Assembly: GCA_903863195.1 (NCBI GenBank) | Contig: CAIPAY010000121.1 | Location: 1 to 57,158, forward strand | Direction: 5' to 3' | DNA length: 57,158 nucleotides | From: an uncultured Holophagaceae bacterium | GTDB lineage: Bacteria; Acidobacteriota; Holophagae; Holophagales; Holophagaceae | In this document: one piece after another, positions 1 through 6,804 of the stretch | Layout of the letters: every line of letters starts with the position of its first letter | How positions within the stretch are numbered: position 1 is the first letter of the stretch | Made by a program: the position numbers and the translations under genes | Notes under the pieces: generated by a model | Told to the model about the DNA's origin: nothing | What the model saw: the letters and a program-made list of their open reading frames with translations, nothing else | Databases searched by the model: none

Positions 1-37
1 CGGCAGCGCCGGGCCTCTCTGCGTACGGGAAGCGGCT

Positions 38-235
38 TCAGGCGGCGACGCACCGGCTGCGGTGCATCACTTCGGCTTCGAACTCGGCCTCGAGAGCCTG
101 GACTTGGCGCAGCACGGCGAGGCCGCGGGGGGAGACGCTCATCTGGCGCTCCAGCTGGTTGAACACTTCGTGCAGGCGCTCAGCCGTGGTCCAGAAGGCC
201 GGGTTGTGCGATCGAACGGCGGTGTCCATGTGCAT
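38..235 (-). CDS. Small hypothetical protein (65 aa)
   Basis: I do not recognise this 65-residue protein. It looks all-helical and hydrophilic, with Leu/Val/Glu-rich stretches (HEVFNQLERQM and AVLRQVQALEAEFEAEV), no signal peptide and no membrane segment. I chose the ATG at 235 over the upstream ATG at 277 because GGAG lies about five bases before it. It is the first complete gene on the minus strand at the window edge, and the spacer upstream of it contains two small palindromes. A helical regulator or structural adaptor is possible, but nothing in the sequence fixes a function. Confidence 0.55.
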   Translation of the reverse strand: MHMDTAVRSHNPAFWTTAERLHEVFNQLERQMSVSPRGLAVLRQVQALEAEFEAEVMHRSRCVAA

Positions 236-288
236 GGCTGCTCCGTGGGCTACTCGATCATCATCACCAGGTGTCATGACCTAGGCTA

Positions 289-350
289 GTGATAGGCATC
301 ACAAGAAATGTCACGAGTTACGCAGAGTTTTGTCATAGACGACGTGACAA
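289..350. promoter_or_regulatory. Two palindromes in the spacer between ruvC and the small gene
   Basis: The spacer from 236 to 378 holds two inverted repeats: GTGATAGGCATCAC at 289-302, with 5-bp arms around AGGC, and TTGTCA-N9-TGACAA at 330-350, with perfect 6-bp arms. Their size and spacing suit dimeric regulator operators upstream of the minus-strand gene starting at 235. The second could instead be a weak post-ruvC hairpin. No convincing -35/-10 pair was found. Confidence 0.3.
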
Positions 351-378
351 TTCGAAAAGCTCTTGAATAACAAGACCT

Positions 379-915
379 TCAGGTCCGCGATGGCCTCGCC
401 GGGGGCTTCGGAGGGGCGGCCACCAAGGACCGGGTGGCCAGCAGGTGGCCGATGGCCACGGCCGCCGCATCCGCCGCATCGGCCGCCAGGGGCTCCTTCA
501 GGTTGAGGAGGGTCATCACCATCTTCCCCACCTGGGTCTTGTCCGCCCAGCCGTAGCCGCTGACGGCCTTCTTCACCTGCATGGGGTTGTAGTCCCCCAC
601 GGGCAGGCCGTGCAGGGCCGCCGTCAGCAGGATGCCGCCGCGGATCTGGCCCAGCTTCAGGGCAGTGGCGGCATTCTTCTCCACGAAGGGCGACTCCACA
701 GCCATGAACCCCGGGGCGTGGGCCGCGATGGCCTCGGCCAGGCGCAGGTGGATGCCGTGGATGCGCTGGTCGAAGTCCGCGCCCCGGGGACTCCGGATCA
801 CGCCGGCCTCCACCAGGGTCAGGCGGGAGCCGCAGCGCTCCACCACGGCCCAGCCGCAGGCCAGGGACCCCGGGTCCACCCCGAGGCAGCGGGCGGGGGT
901 CGGGGGTACGATCAC
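379..915 (-). CDS. ruvC: Crossover junction endodeoxyribonuclease RuvC
   Basis: RuvC cuts Holliday junctions symmetrically together with RuvAB during recombinational repair. The 178-residue length is normal. All four acidic catalytic positions are visible: Asp14 in GVDPGS, Glu74 in AVESPF, and Asp146 and Asp149 in DAADAAAVAIGH. The chosen start is the GTG at 915, which overlaps the RNase R stop codon in a GTGA arrangement and so implies translational coupling. ruvC more usually neighbours ruvA, ruvB or yebC; pairing with an exoribonuclease gene is less common. The Pro/Ala-rich C-terminus is typical of high-GC homologues. Confidence 0.93.
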   Translation of the reverse strand: MIVPPTPARCLGVDPGSLACGWAVVERCGSRLTLVEAGVIRSPRGADFDQRIHGIHLRLAEAIAAHAPGFMAVESPFVEKNAATALKLGQIRGGILLTAALHGLPVGDYNPMQVKKAVSGYGWADKTQVGKMVMTLLNLKEPLAADAADAAAVAIGHLLATRSLVAAPPKPPARPSRT

Positions 916-3224
916 CGGCTCTTCCGCTTGCCGGTGCCACGCACGGAGCCCTTGGGCGGCTTGGGACTGGCCTCTCGGGTCTTGCTGCCGCCGCCAGCCT
1001 TCCGGCCGGTGATCTGGGCCTTCTTGGGCGGGCGGCCCTTGGGGGCGGCCTCCCGCCGGCCCCGCTCCCGGGCGCTGCCGCGTTCCTGGCCGCCGCGGCG
1101 CTTGGGCGGCTCCAGGTCGCCTTCCTTCAGCAGGGCGGGGGCGGCCAGGGTCGGCACGAAAAGGAAGGGCTTGCCATGGGCATCCTGGGACTTGGCTTCC
1201 AGCACCCAGGCGCTGATGCGGCGCAGGTCCTCGTCCACGGCGGTGATCTCCACCTGCACGGCGTCGCCGATGGTGAGCACCACGGCCCCGCGCTGGCCCG
1301 TGGCCTTGGTGCGGTGCTCGTCCACCCAGAAGTCCCCGCCCAGGGCCGCTAGGGGCACGCCGACCTCCACGAAGGGCGACTCCAGCGTGATGAATACCAC
1401 CTTGGCGGAGTAGCCCTGGATGCGGCCCTGGAACCGCTGCCCGATGCGGGGCTTCATGAGCAGGCAGGCCTTCCACTTGGCGTTCTCGCGCTCGGCCTCG
1501 GTGGCCTTCTGCTCCGAGTCGCTGGCGCCCTTGGCCAGCACCGCGAGGTGGCTGTGCAGCCCCTCGGGCAGCGGCCGGCCCTGGAGCACCTGCCGCAGCA
1601 CGCGGTGCACGATCAGGTCGGGGTAGCGGCGGATGGGGCTGGTGAAGTGCAGGTAGTCCTGCAGGGCCAGGCCCGAGTGGCCGATGTTGTCCACGCTGTA
1701 TTCGGCCTTCTTCAGGCTGCGCAGCAGCAGCACGTTGATCATGGCCTCCAGGGGGCCGCCCCGGATCTTGTCGAGCATGGCGTTGAGGTGCTCGGGCGTG
1801 GGCACCTCCTTGGGCTTGAGCAGGCCGAAGGTGCGGGCCACTTCCGCAAAGACTTCGAGCTTCAGCGGATCGGGCTCGTCGTGGATGCGGTAGATGGAGG
1901 GGATCTTCTTGCGGGTGAAGTAGCTCGCCACAGCCTCGTTGGCCAGCAGCATGAACTCCTCGATCATGCGGTGGGCGTCGTGGCGGGGGTAGCGGCGGGC
2001 GTCCACGGGGCGGCCCTCTTCGTCGAAGATGAACTCCGCCTCCTCGGTATCCAGGTTCATGGCGCCCCGGCCCAGGCGCAGCTGGGTCAGGCGGCGGGAG
2101 ACCACCAGGGCCTCCTCCAGCAGGGCGCAGAGGGGCTCGCCCAGCTCCGCCCGCTTGCGGGGGGAGAGGTCCAGGCAGGCCTCCTTGACCTCGTCATAGG
2201 TGAGGCGCTTGGCGCTGCGGATGACGCTCTCGGTGAGGCGGGTCTCCACCACATCCAGGTCCGGCGAGAGGGTCATCCAGGCGGTCATGGTGAGCCGGTC
2301 CACGCCCTCCCGCAGGCTGCACAGGTCGCCGCTGAGGCGCTCCGGGATCATGGGGATGGCCTCGTCCGGGAAATACACCGAGGTGCCCCGCAGGCGCGCT
2401 TCCTCGTCCAGGGGACCGCCGTCGGCGACGTAGTGGCTCACGTCCGCGATGTGGACGCCCAGCAGCCAGCCGCCGCCTTCCGAGGGCGGCAAGATCTCCA
2501 GGCTGATGGCGTCATCGAAGTCCTTGGCGGTGGGGGGATCCACGGTGCAGGTGAGGGTCTCCCGCAGGTCCTCCCGCTTCTGTACCCAGGCCTCCGGGAT
2601 CGACGTCGGGAAGGGGGCCAGCTCCTGCATCACCGCGTCCGGGAAGGTGGTGCGCAGGTTGAACAGGGCCGCCGTGAGCCGGTTCTCGATCTTCAGGTCG
2701 GTCTTCTTTCCCAGCCGCGCCACCACGGTACCCCGCAGCTGCTTGGCCTCCGGGTCCGGGTCCAGGCGCACGCTGACCAGCTCGCCATCCTCGGCTAGGT
2801 CGGTGGGGGGCACGGTGATGATCTGGGACAGCCGCGGCTCCAGGGGCACCACGCGCCAGCCCCAGGGCTGCTGCTGCAGGGTGCCGGGCAGAGGCACTTC
2901 CCCCCGGGCCTTGATCTCGGTCACCCGGGCCTTGGGCCGGCCATCCCAGCCCTCGCCGGTGACCTCGGCCACGACCCGGTCGCCGTGGATGGCGCCGTGG
3001 GCGTCCCGCCAGTCCACCAGCACGTCGCGGCCGGGGCCCTTGGGCGCCCCAGTGACCCTCAGGAAGCCGCCGGCCCCCTCGGGGTGGCCCAGGAAGGTGG
3101 CTTCGAAGGTCTCATAGAGGCGCAGGCCCGGGGTCGAGGGCTTCGCTGGCCGCGGCGGCTCCCGGCGGTCGGGAGGGCGCGAGGGCGCGCGGTTGGGGAT
3201 GCGGGGGGCGGAGCGACGGGCCAT
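912..3224 (-). CDS. rnr: Ribonuclease R (3'-5' exoribonuclease, RNB family)
   Basis: This 770-residue enzyme degrades structured RNA processively from the 3' end. After a basic Pro/Arg-rich N-terminus come cold-shock-like OB domains (about residues 40-200) and the RNB catalytic domain with Asp229, Asp235, Asp237 and Asp238 in the motif DPPTAKDFDDA. An S1 domain follows around residues 590-680, then a Lys/Arg-rich tail of about 80 residues like the RNA-binding tails of RNase R. The helix-turn-helix domain of the E. coli protein is not evident at the N-terminus. It is first in an operon with ruvC. A TAACCT hexamer ends six bases before the ATG and there is no usual Shine-Dalgarno, so the transcript may be leaderless. 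Confidence 0.93.
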   Translation of the reverse strand: MARRSAPRIPNRAPSRPPDRREPPRPAKPSTPGLRLYETFEATFLGHPEGAGGFLRVTGAPKGPGRDVLVDWRDAHGAIHGDRVVAEVTGEGWDGRPKARVTEIKARGEVPLPGTLQQQPWGWRVVPLEPRLSQIITVPPTDLAEDGELVSVRLDPDPEAKQLRGTVVARLGKKTDLKIENRLTAALFNLRTTFPDAVMQELAPFPTSIPEAWVQKREDLRETLTCTVDPPTAKDFDDAISLEILPPSEGGGWLLGVHIADVSHYVADGGPLDEEARLRGTSVYFPDEAIPMIPERLSGDLCSLREGVDRLTMTAWMTLSPDLDVVETRLTESVIRSAKRLTYDEVKEACLDLSPRKRAELGEPLCALLEEALVVSRRLTQLRLGRGAMNLDTEEAEFIFDEEGRPVDARRYPRHDAHRMIEEFMLLANEAVASYFTRKKIPSIYRIHDEPDPLKLEVFAEVARTFGLLKPKEVPTPEHLNAMLDKIRGGPLEAMINVLLLRSLKKAEYSVDNIGHSGLALQDYLHFTSPIRRYPDLIVHRVLRQVLQGRPLPEGLHSHLAVLAKGASDSEQKATEAERENAKWKACLLMKPRIGQRFQGRIQGYSAKVVFITLESPFVEVGVPLAALGGDFWVDEHRTKATGQRGAVVLTIGDAVQVEITAVDEDLRRISAWVLEAKSQDAHGKPFLFVPTLAAPALLKEGDLEPPKRRGGQERGSARERGRREAAPKGRPPKKAQITGRKAGGGSKTREASPKPPKGSVRGTGKRKSR

Positions 3225-3236
3225 GCCCTGAGGTTA
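3225..3236 (-). promoter_or_regulatory. Candidate leaderless -10 element of rnr
   Basis: TAACCT at 3231-3236 (read on the minus strand) is followed by exactly six bases and the rnr ATG, which would place the transcript start on the A of ATG. No Shine-Dalgarno is present. No strong -35 is visible; CTGATC lies 17 bases upstream. Confidence 0.4.
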
Positions 3237-3254
3237 CAACCTGCCCGGCAGGGA

Positions 3255-4133
3255 TCAGCCCTTCTTTCCCTTCTTGGCGGGCTTGGCGGGGGCGGCCACG
3301 GCCTTGCCGTGCAGGATGTCGAGCTGGTGCTGGACCTTCTTGCTCTCGGGATCAAGCACGGCCAGCCGGTAGAGCCAGCGGGCCCGGCCCGCCTTGTCTC
3401 CCTGGGCCTCCAGGTAGGCGGGGGTCGAGATGACCGCCTCCACCCACTTGAGCACCTCGCCGTTGCCTGCCTTGTACTCGGCCACCTGATCGGCCTCGCC
3501 CTTGAGCTTCTCCTGCATGACCTTGACCAGGGGGTCGTAGGCCACGCTCTCGCGCTTGCTGACGTCCAGGTAGGTCTGGAAGAACGTCACCCACTTGGCG
3601 CTGTCCACGAGCTCCTTCTCCACGCTGAGGGCCAGGTCCAGCTCCTGGCGCTCGCCGGGATCGAGGTTGGTCTTGGCTTTCAGCTCTTTGATGCGGGCGT
3701 CGTTCTCCTCCAGCACCTGCTTGGCCCGGACGCCCGCCTGCTTGTAGTAGGCGACCATGTTGGCGAAGGGATCCTTCAGGCCCGCATAGCACTCGGCGGC
3801 CAGCCCCTGGGCGGCCTTGGCGTAGTCGAGGGCCTTCTCCCAGGCTCCGGCCGAGTCCGCGGCTTCCGTGGCCAGCCGGTAGGCCTCGGCCGAGTCCAGG
3901 AACGTCGAGCAGCTCTGGATCAGGGTGGTGTTGTCGGTCTTGTTGAAGGTCGGGCGGGCGGCGGGCAGCAGCGCTTCGGCCCGCGTCTTGGCTTCGGGGT
4001 AGTCGAAGCTGGCCAGCAGCTTCTCGACCTCGGGCCGCTCCGCCTTCACCTTGTCGCCCAGCGAGGGGGCCGACGCCTGGGCCAGCAGGGCCACCGTGAG
4101 GAGCGGGAAGGTCAGGAAGGCAGGTAGGCGCAT
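3255..4133 (-). CDS. Secreted hypothetical protein, alpha-helical
   Basis: Unrecognised protein of about 292 residues. The N-terminus from MRLPAFLTF is a typical signal peptide with a likely cleavage after ALLAQA, so I preferred the ATG at 4133 to the ATG at 4181, although neither has a strong Shine-Dalgarno. The mature part is strongly helical and rich in charged residues and Ala, with TPR-like character (SAEAYRLATEAADSAGAWEKAL; ARWLYRLAVLDPESKKVQHQL), and it ends in a Lys/Ala/Pro tail (AKPAKKGKKG). A periplasmic helical-repeat scaffold is plausible. It lies between rnr and the acyltransferase gene on the same strand, 30 bp upstream of rnr. Confidence 0.7.
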   Translation of the reverse strand: MRLPAFLTFPLLTVALLAQASAPSLGDKVKAERPEVEKLLASFDYPEAKTRAEALLPAARPTFNKTDNTTLIQSCSTFLDSAEAYRLATEAADSAGAWEKALDYAKAAQGLAAECYAGLKDPFANMVAYYKQAGVRAKQVLEENDARIKELKAKTNLDPGERQELDLALSVEKELVDSAKWVTFFQTYLDVSKRESVAYDPLVKVMQEKLKGEADQVAEYKAGNGEVLKWVEAVISTPAYLEAQGDKAGRARWLYRLAVLDPESKKVQHQLDILHGKAVAAPAKPAKKGKKG

Positions 4134-4260
4134 GGCATCAACCGCAAAGGAAAGGGGATAGCCCCAGGGAGAAACGACCATTGTCCCGGGATCGGCCTGC
4201 GTTGACTAGTAATCCTAGAACAGGGGGCAGAAGAGGCTAGACCACGGCCAGGGTCAGTGA

Positions 4261-4339
4261 TCCCCTTCATCCCCTTCATCCCCTTCATCCCTGTTTCAAG
4301 GCTTTTTTTAACAGGGATGCAGGGGATGAAGGGGATGAC
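4261..4339. repeat. Palindromic repeat, CCCCTTCAT family (copy A)
   Basis: The left arm (4261-4295) has three 9-bp CCCCTTCAT units and then CCCTGTT. The right arm (4310-4339) begins AACAGGG and carries two inverse units, with a T-rich loop (GGCTTTTTTT) between. The arms are almost perfectly complementary but differ in unit number. Related copies lie at 6401-6467 and 57044-57112, with single arms near 6740 and 9403. The rest of the 4134-4382 spacer shows nothing recognisable. Confidence 0.85.
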
Positions 4340-4382
4340 AAGCAGCCCGTCCATTTTCGATCGATGTTAGAGAAAGGCGGCG

Positions 4383-5204
4383 TCACCCCGTTGTTTCAGA
4401 CAGCCCCCGGATCTCAGCCTTGATGTGGTCCATCTCCTGGCGCTCGATCCTCCGCGCGGGGACGCCGCCCCAGGTCTCCCCCGCCCCCACCCGGCTGCCC
4501 GGCAGCAGCACGCTCTGGGGCAGGATGGTGGCGTCGTCGCCCACCACCACGTCGCCCATGACGCAGCAGCCCAGGCCCAGGGTGGCCCGGTTGCCGATGG
4601 TGACCGGTGCGATGGCGAAGTTCCCGCCGCCCCCGTAGTGGGCGAAGATGCGCACGCTGCCCCCCAGGGCGGCGTCATCCCCCACGGTGATCAGCTGGGG
4701 ATCGCTGATGTATTCCGTGTTGATGAAGGCGTGGCGGCCGATCTTCATGCCCATGGCCTTGAGGAACCAGATGCCGAAGGGGGTCAGGGTCACGAAGGGC
4801 AGGAAGGTGAAGCGCACCAGGTAGAAGAGACCGTTGTGCAGGAACCAGGGCAGGGCGGCCAGGGTGTAGTAGCCGCCCTTGAAGGGCTTCACCCGGGTCG
4901 GTAGCACCCAGTTGTAGACGGGCACCACCACCAGCAGGACTAGGCCGAACACGAAGAAGCCCAGCGCCAAGGCGAAGCCAGCGACGATCCAGGACAGGAT
5001 GCCCGGCAGGTGGAGGGACCAGGCGTGGACGCGGGTCCAGAGCCAGATGGCCGGGGCCAGGGCCAGGCCCAGGGCCGTGGAGGCCAGCGTGTACATGAGC
5101 AGCACCGCCACGCCGTAGGCGGCCCGGGAGAAGCGGCGCAGCAGCCGATCCAGCCAGTTGGTGGGCGGCGGATTCTTCGACTGGTCCTTGGCGAAGGGTT
5201 TCAT
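4383..5204 (-). CDS. Membrane-anchored left-handed beta-helix (hexapeptide) acyltransferase-like protein
   Basis: 273 residues. The N-terminal half has three or four hydrophobic segments (VAVLLMYTLASTALGLALAP, ILSWIVAGFALALGFFVF, LVLLVVVPVYNWVL). The C-terminal half carries the imperfect hexapeptide repeats of a left-handed beta-helix (ITVGDDAALGGSVRIF, VTIGNRATLGLGCCVMGDVVVGDDATI) and ends in the GVPARRI signature common in such transferases. This resembles the membrane and beta-helix part of Pls/NRPS-linked acyltransferase-like proteins. The acyl donor and acceptor cannot be read from sequence. It diverges from a lipopolysaccharide-type glycosyltransferase, which suggests an envelope role. 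Confidence 0.8.
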   Translation of the reverse strand: MKPFAKDQSKNPPPTNWLDRLLRRFSRAAYGVAVLLMYTLASTALGLALAPAIWLWTRVHAWSLHLPGILSWIVAGFALALGFFVFGLVLLVVVPVYNWVLPTRVKPFKGGYYTLAALPWFLHNGLFYLVRFTFLPFVTLTPFGIWFLKAMGMKIGRHAFINTEYISDPQLITVGDDAALGGSVRIFAHYGGGGNFAIAPVTIGNRATLGLGCCVMGDVVVGDDATILPQSVLLPGSRVGAGETWGGVPARRIERQEMDHIKAEIRGLSETTG

Positions 5205-5242
5205 GCCTCCAGCCTACCCAAACCCGCGGGTAGCATGGAGGG
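5205..5242. promoter_or_regulatory. Compact divergent promoter region with two -10-like hexamers
   Basis: Only 38 bp separate the two start codons. On the minus strand TAGGCT (5211-5216) is followed by six bases and the acyltransferase ATG. On the plus strand TAGCAT (5231-5236) is followed by six bases and the glycosyltransferase ATG. The GGAGG in each six-base spacer lies too close to ATG to act as a normal ribosome-binding site, so both transcripts may be leaderless. Confidence 0.45.
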
Positions 5243-6238
5243 ATGGATCTGGTTCTGCTCCGCCTCTCGGCCCTCGGGGACATCCTCCGGGTGCTGCCGG
5301 CCTGGGCCAACCTGCGGGCGGCCTTCCCGGGGTCCCGCTTCCGCGCGGTGGTGGAGGACCGCCACGCCTTCCTGCTGGAGCCGCTCCCCTGGCTGCAGCC
5401 GGTGCTGGTGCGGCGCAAGCGCCTGTCGAACCCCCTGACGGCCCTGCCGGAGCTGCGCCGGGTGGCGGCCCTCGTGCGCGATGCGGAGGTGAGCCTGGAC
5501 TTCCACGGCATCCTCAAGGCCGCCCTGATCCCCAAGCTGGCGGACCTGCCCGAGCGCTGGGGCGATGGGGTCACCAAGGAGTTCGCCGGGAAGCTGCAGA
5601 CCCACCCGCTGCTCTTCCGGCACCAGACCCGCTACGACCAGGCCTTGGGCCTGGCGGAAGCCTTCGGCCGCAGCCGGGGCCAGGCTGGGCTGGGTCGCTT
5701 CGAGCCCGTGCTGAGCACCGTGGAACTGCCGGACCCGGGGGCCATCTGGGCGCCTGGCGCGCGGCCCCGGGTCGTGCTGGTGCCCGGTGCCTCCCGCCGG
5801 GGTGCCATCAAGCGCTGGCCCCTGCGGCACTGCCTCAGCCTGGCGGCCCTGCTCAAGGACCGCTGCGAGCTGCGCTGGAGCCTCGGCCCCGAGGAAGAGG
5901 ACCTGCGCGCCTGGCTGCCGGAAGCCTCGGGCGTCGAGGCTCTGCCGCGCCTGGGCTTCTGGCAGCTGGCCGCGGCCCTGCGCCAGGCCCATGCCGTGGT
6001 GGCCCCGGACACGGGCCTGCTGCACCTGGCCGTGGTCCTGGGCGTGCCCGCCCTGGGTCTCTACGGATCGAGCGACCCCGTGGTGGCGGGCCTCCCCGAG
6101 GGCGCCGGCCGCGTCCTGAGAACCGGCATCGCCTGCTCCCCCTGCCGCGAGCGAGCCTGCCAGCGAAGGCAGTGCCTCGAAGAGCTGAGCCCGGGGGCTG
6201 TGGCTGAGGCGTTGATGGGGTTGCTGGCCGCGAGGTGA
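5243..6238 (+). CDS. Glycosyltransferase family 9 (heptosyltransferase-like)
   Basis: This 331-residue GT-B fold protein resembles the lipopolysaccharide heptosyltransferases WaaC/WaaF, which add ADP-heptose to the inner core at the cytoplasmic membrane. Diagnostic parts are the N-terminal RLSALGDILRVLPAWANL, the nucleotide-sugar region LVPGASRRGAIKRWP, and VAPDTGLLHLAVVLGVPALGLYGSSDP near the C-terminus. A cysteine-rich stretch, CSPCRERACQRRQC, matches the metal-like cluster often seen near the C-terminus of this family. The exact sugar and acceptor are not determined. It is divergent from the acyltransferase and convergent with cysS. Confidence 0.85.
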   Translation: MDLVLLRLSALGDILRVLPAWANLRAAFPGSRFRAVVEDRHAFLLEPLPWLQPVLVRRKRLSNPLTALPELRRVAALVRDAEVSLDFHGILKAALIPKLADLPERWGDGVTKEFAGKLQTHPLLFRHQTRYDQALGLAEAFGRSRGQAGLGRFEPVLSTVELPDPGAIWAPGARPRVVLVPGASRRGAIKRWPLRHCLSLAALLKDRCELRWSLGPEEEDLRAWLPEASGVEALPRLGFWQLAAALRQAHAVVAPDTGLLHLAVVLGVPALGLYGSSDPVVAGLPEGAGRVLRTGIACSPCRERACQRRQCLEELSPGAVAEALMGLLAAR

Positions 6239-6320
6239 ACCGGGCGTTGCGCTAGGGTTTCGCGAAAAGACGAGATGGAAGCGGAGAAAGGCAACAGGGC
6301 GGGGCTCTTTTGCCTTTATC

Positions 6321-6376
6321 ACCGTTCCTCACCGTTCCTCACCGTTCCTCACCGTTCCTCACCGGTTAAAAAATCC
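6321..6376. repeat. Tandem 10-bp repeat with GGTTAAAAAATC tail (copy B)
   Basis: Four exact tandem copies of ACCGTTCCTC (6321-6360) are followed by ACC and GGTTAAAAAATCCC. The tail matches the outer ends of the palindromes at 18367, 39976 and 56821, but no complementary left arm is recognisable here, so this looks like a half element. It sits immediately before a CCCCTTCAT-family palindrome. Confidence 0.8.
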
Positions 6377-6400
6377 CTGACACTGAAAGCCGAACGGCCC

Positions 6401-6467
6401 ATCCCCTTCATCCCCTGTATCCCTGTAATAACTGCTTTTTTGACAGGGATACAAGGGATGAAGGGGA
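6401..6467. repeat. Palindromic repeat, CCCCTTCAT family (copy C)
   Basis: The left arm (6401-6426) reads as CCCCTTCAT units ending in CCCTGT. The right arm (6443-6467) starts ACAGGGATAC and returns through AAGGGATGAAGGGGA. The loop contains GCTTTTTTG, like the loop of copy A. It lies in the tail-to-tail space between the glycosyltransferase gene and cysS, where the hairpin could also stop transcription from either side. Confidence 0.8.
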
Positions 6468-6804
6468 GAACGGAAAAAGCCTTTGGGGGCTTTGGGCCGT
6501 GCGTTCGCAGGATGGCCTGGGGCCGACAGCCTGTTTAGAACTCACCACAGGCGACCGGGATGTGGCACCCAAGCCGGGCCCTCGGGGACAGAGACCTTGC
6601 CCTGTTCGTGTGGATCAAGGTTCCCTCGAATTCCTGGGAAGTGACTCGAGGACCAGGGTGCCAGTGGCGCAGGATGAGATGGAATTCCCAGGCCCACTAT
6701 CGCTGGCATTGCCAAAACAATATTCAAAAGTGCTTTTGAAACAGGGATGCAGGGGATGAAGGGGATAAGGCAAAGATCAATCCGTGTGTGGTAGGTCCCC
6801 CCGC
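6468..6804. other. Gene-free convergent spacer with a solo CCCCTTCAT-family arm
   Basis: No credible gene occurs here; the open frames through the repeats are low-complexity artefacts. A solo right arm of the CCCCTTCAT family, AACAGGGATGCAGGGG onward, lies at about 6740-6766 with no matching left arm. It is preceded by a small CAAAAG-TG-CTTTTG hairpin. A short inverted pair, CCTGGGAA at 6633-6640 and TTCCCAGG at 6685-6692, is the only other structure seen. Confidence 0.6.

Noticed and set aside
4112..4354. Small frames encoding MKGMKG or IPFIPCIPV peptides
   Set aside because: They arise from translating the CCCCTTCAT repeats and recur wherever the repeat occurs; no ribosome-binding site or conservation supports them.
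6321..6360. Possible CRISPR or coding repeat in the ACCGTTCCTC array
   Set aside because: The units are directly abutting 10-mers without spacers, and the frame through them encodes a meaningless Ser/Pro repeat.
6499..6759. 86-residue frame in the cysS convergent spacer
   Set aside because: It ends inside a solo repeat arm, lacks a ribosome-binding site and has random composition.
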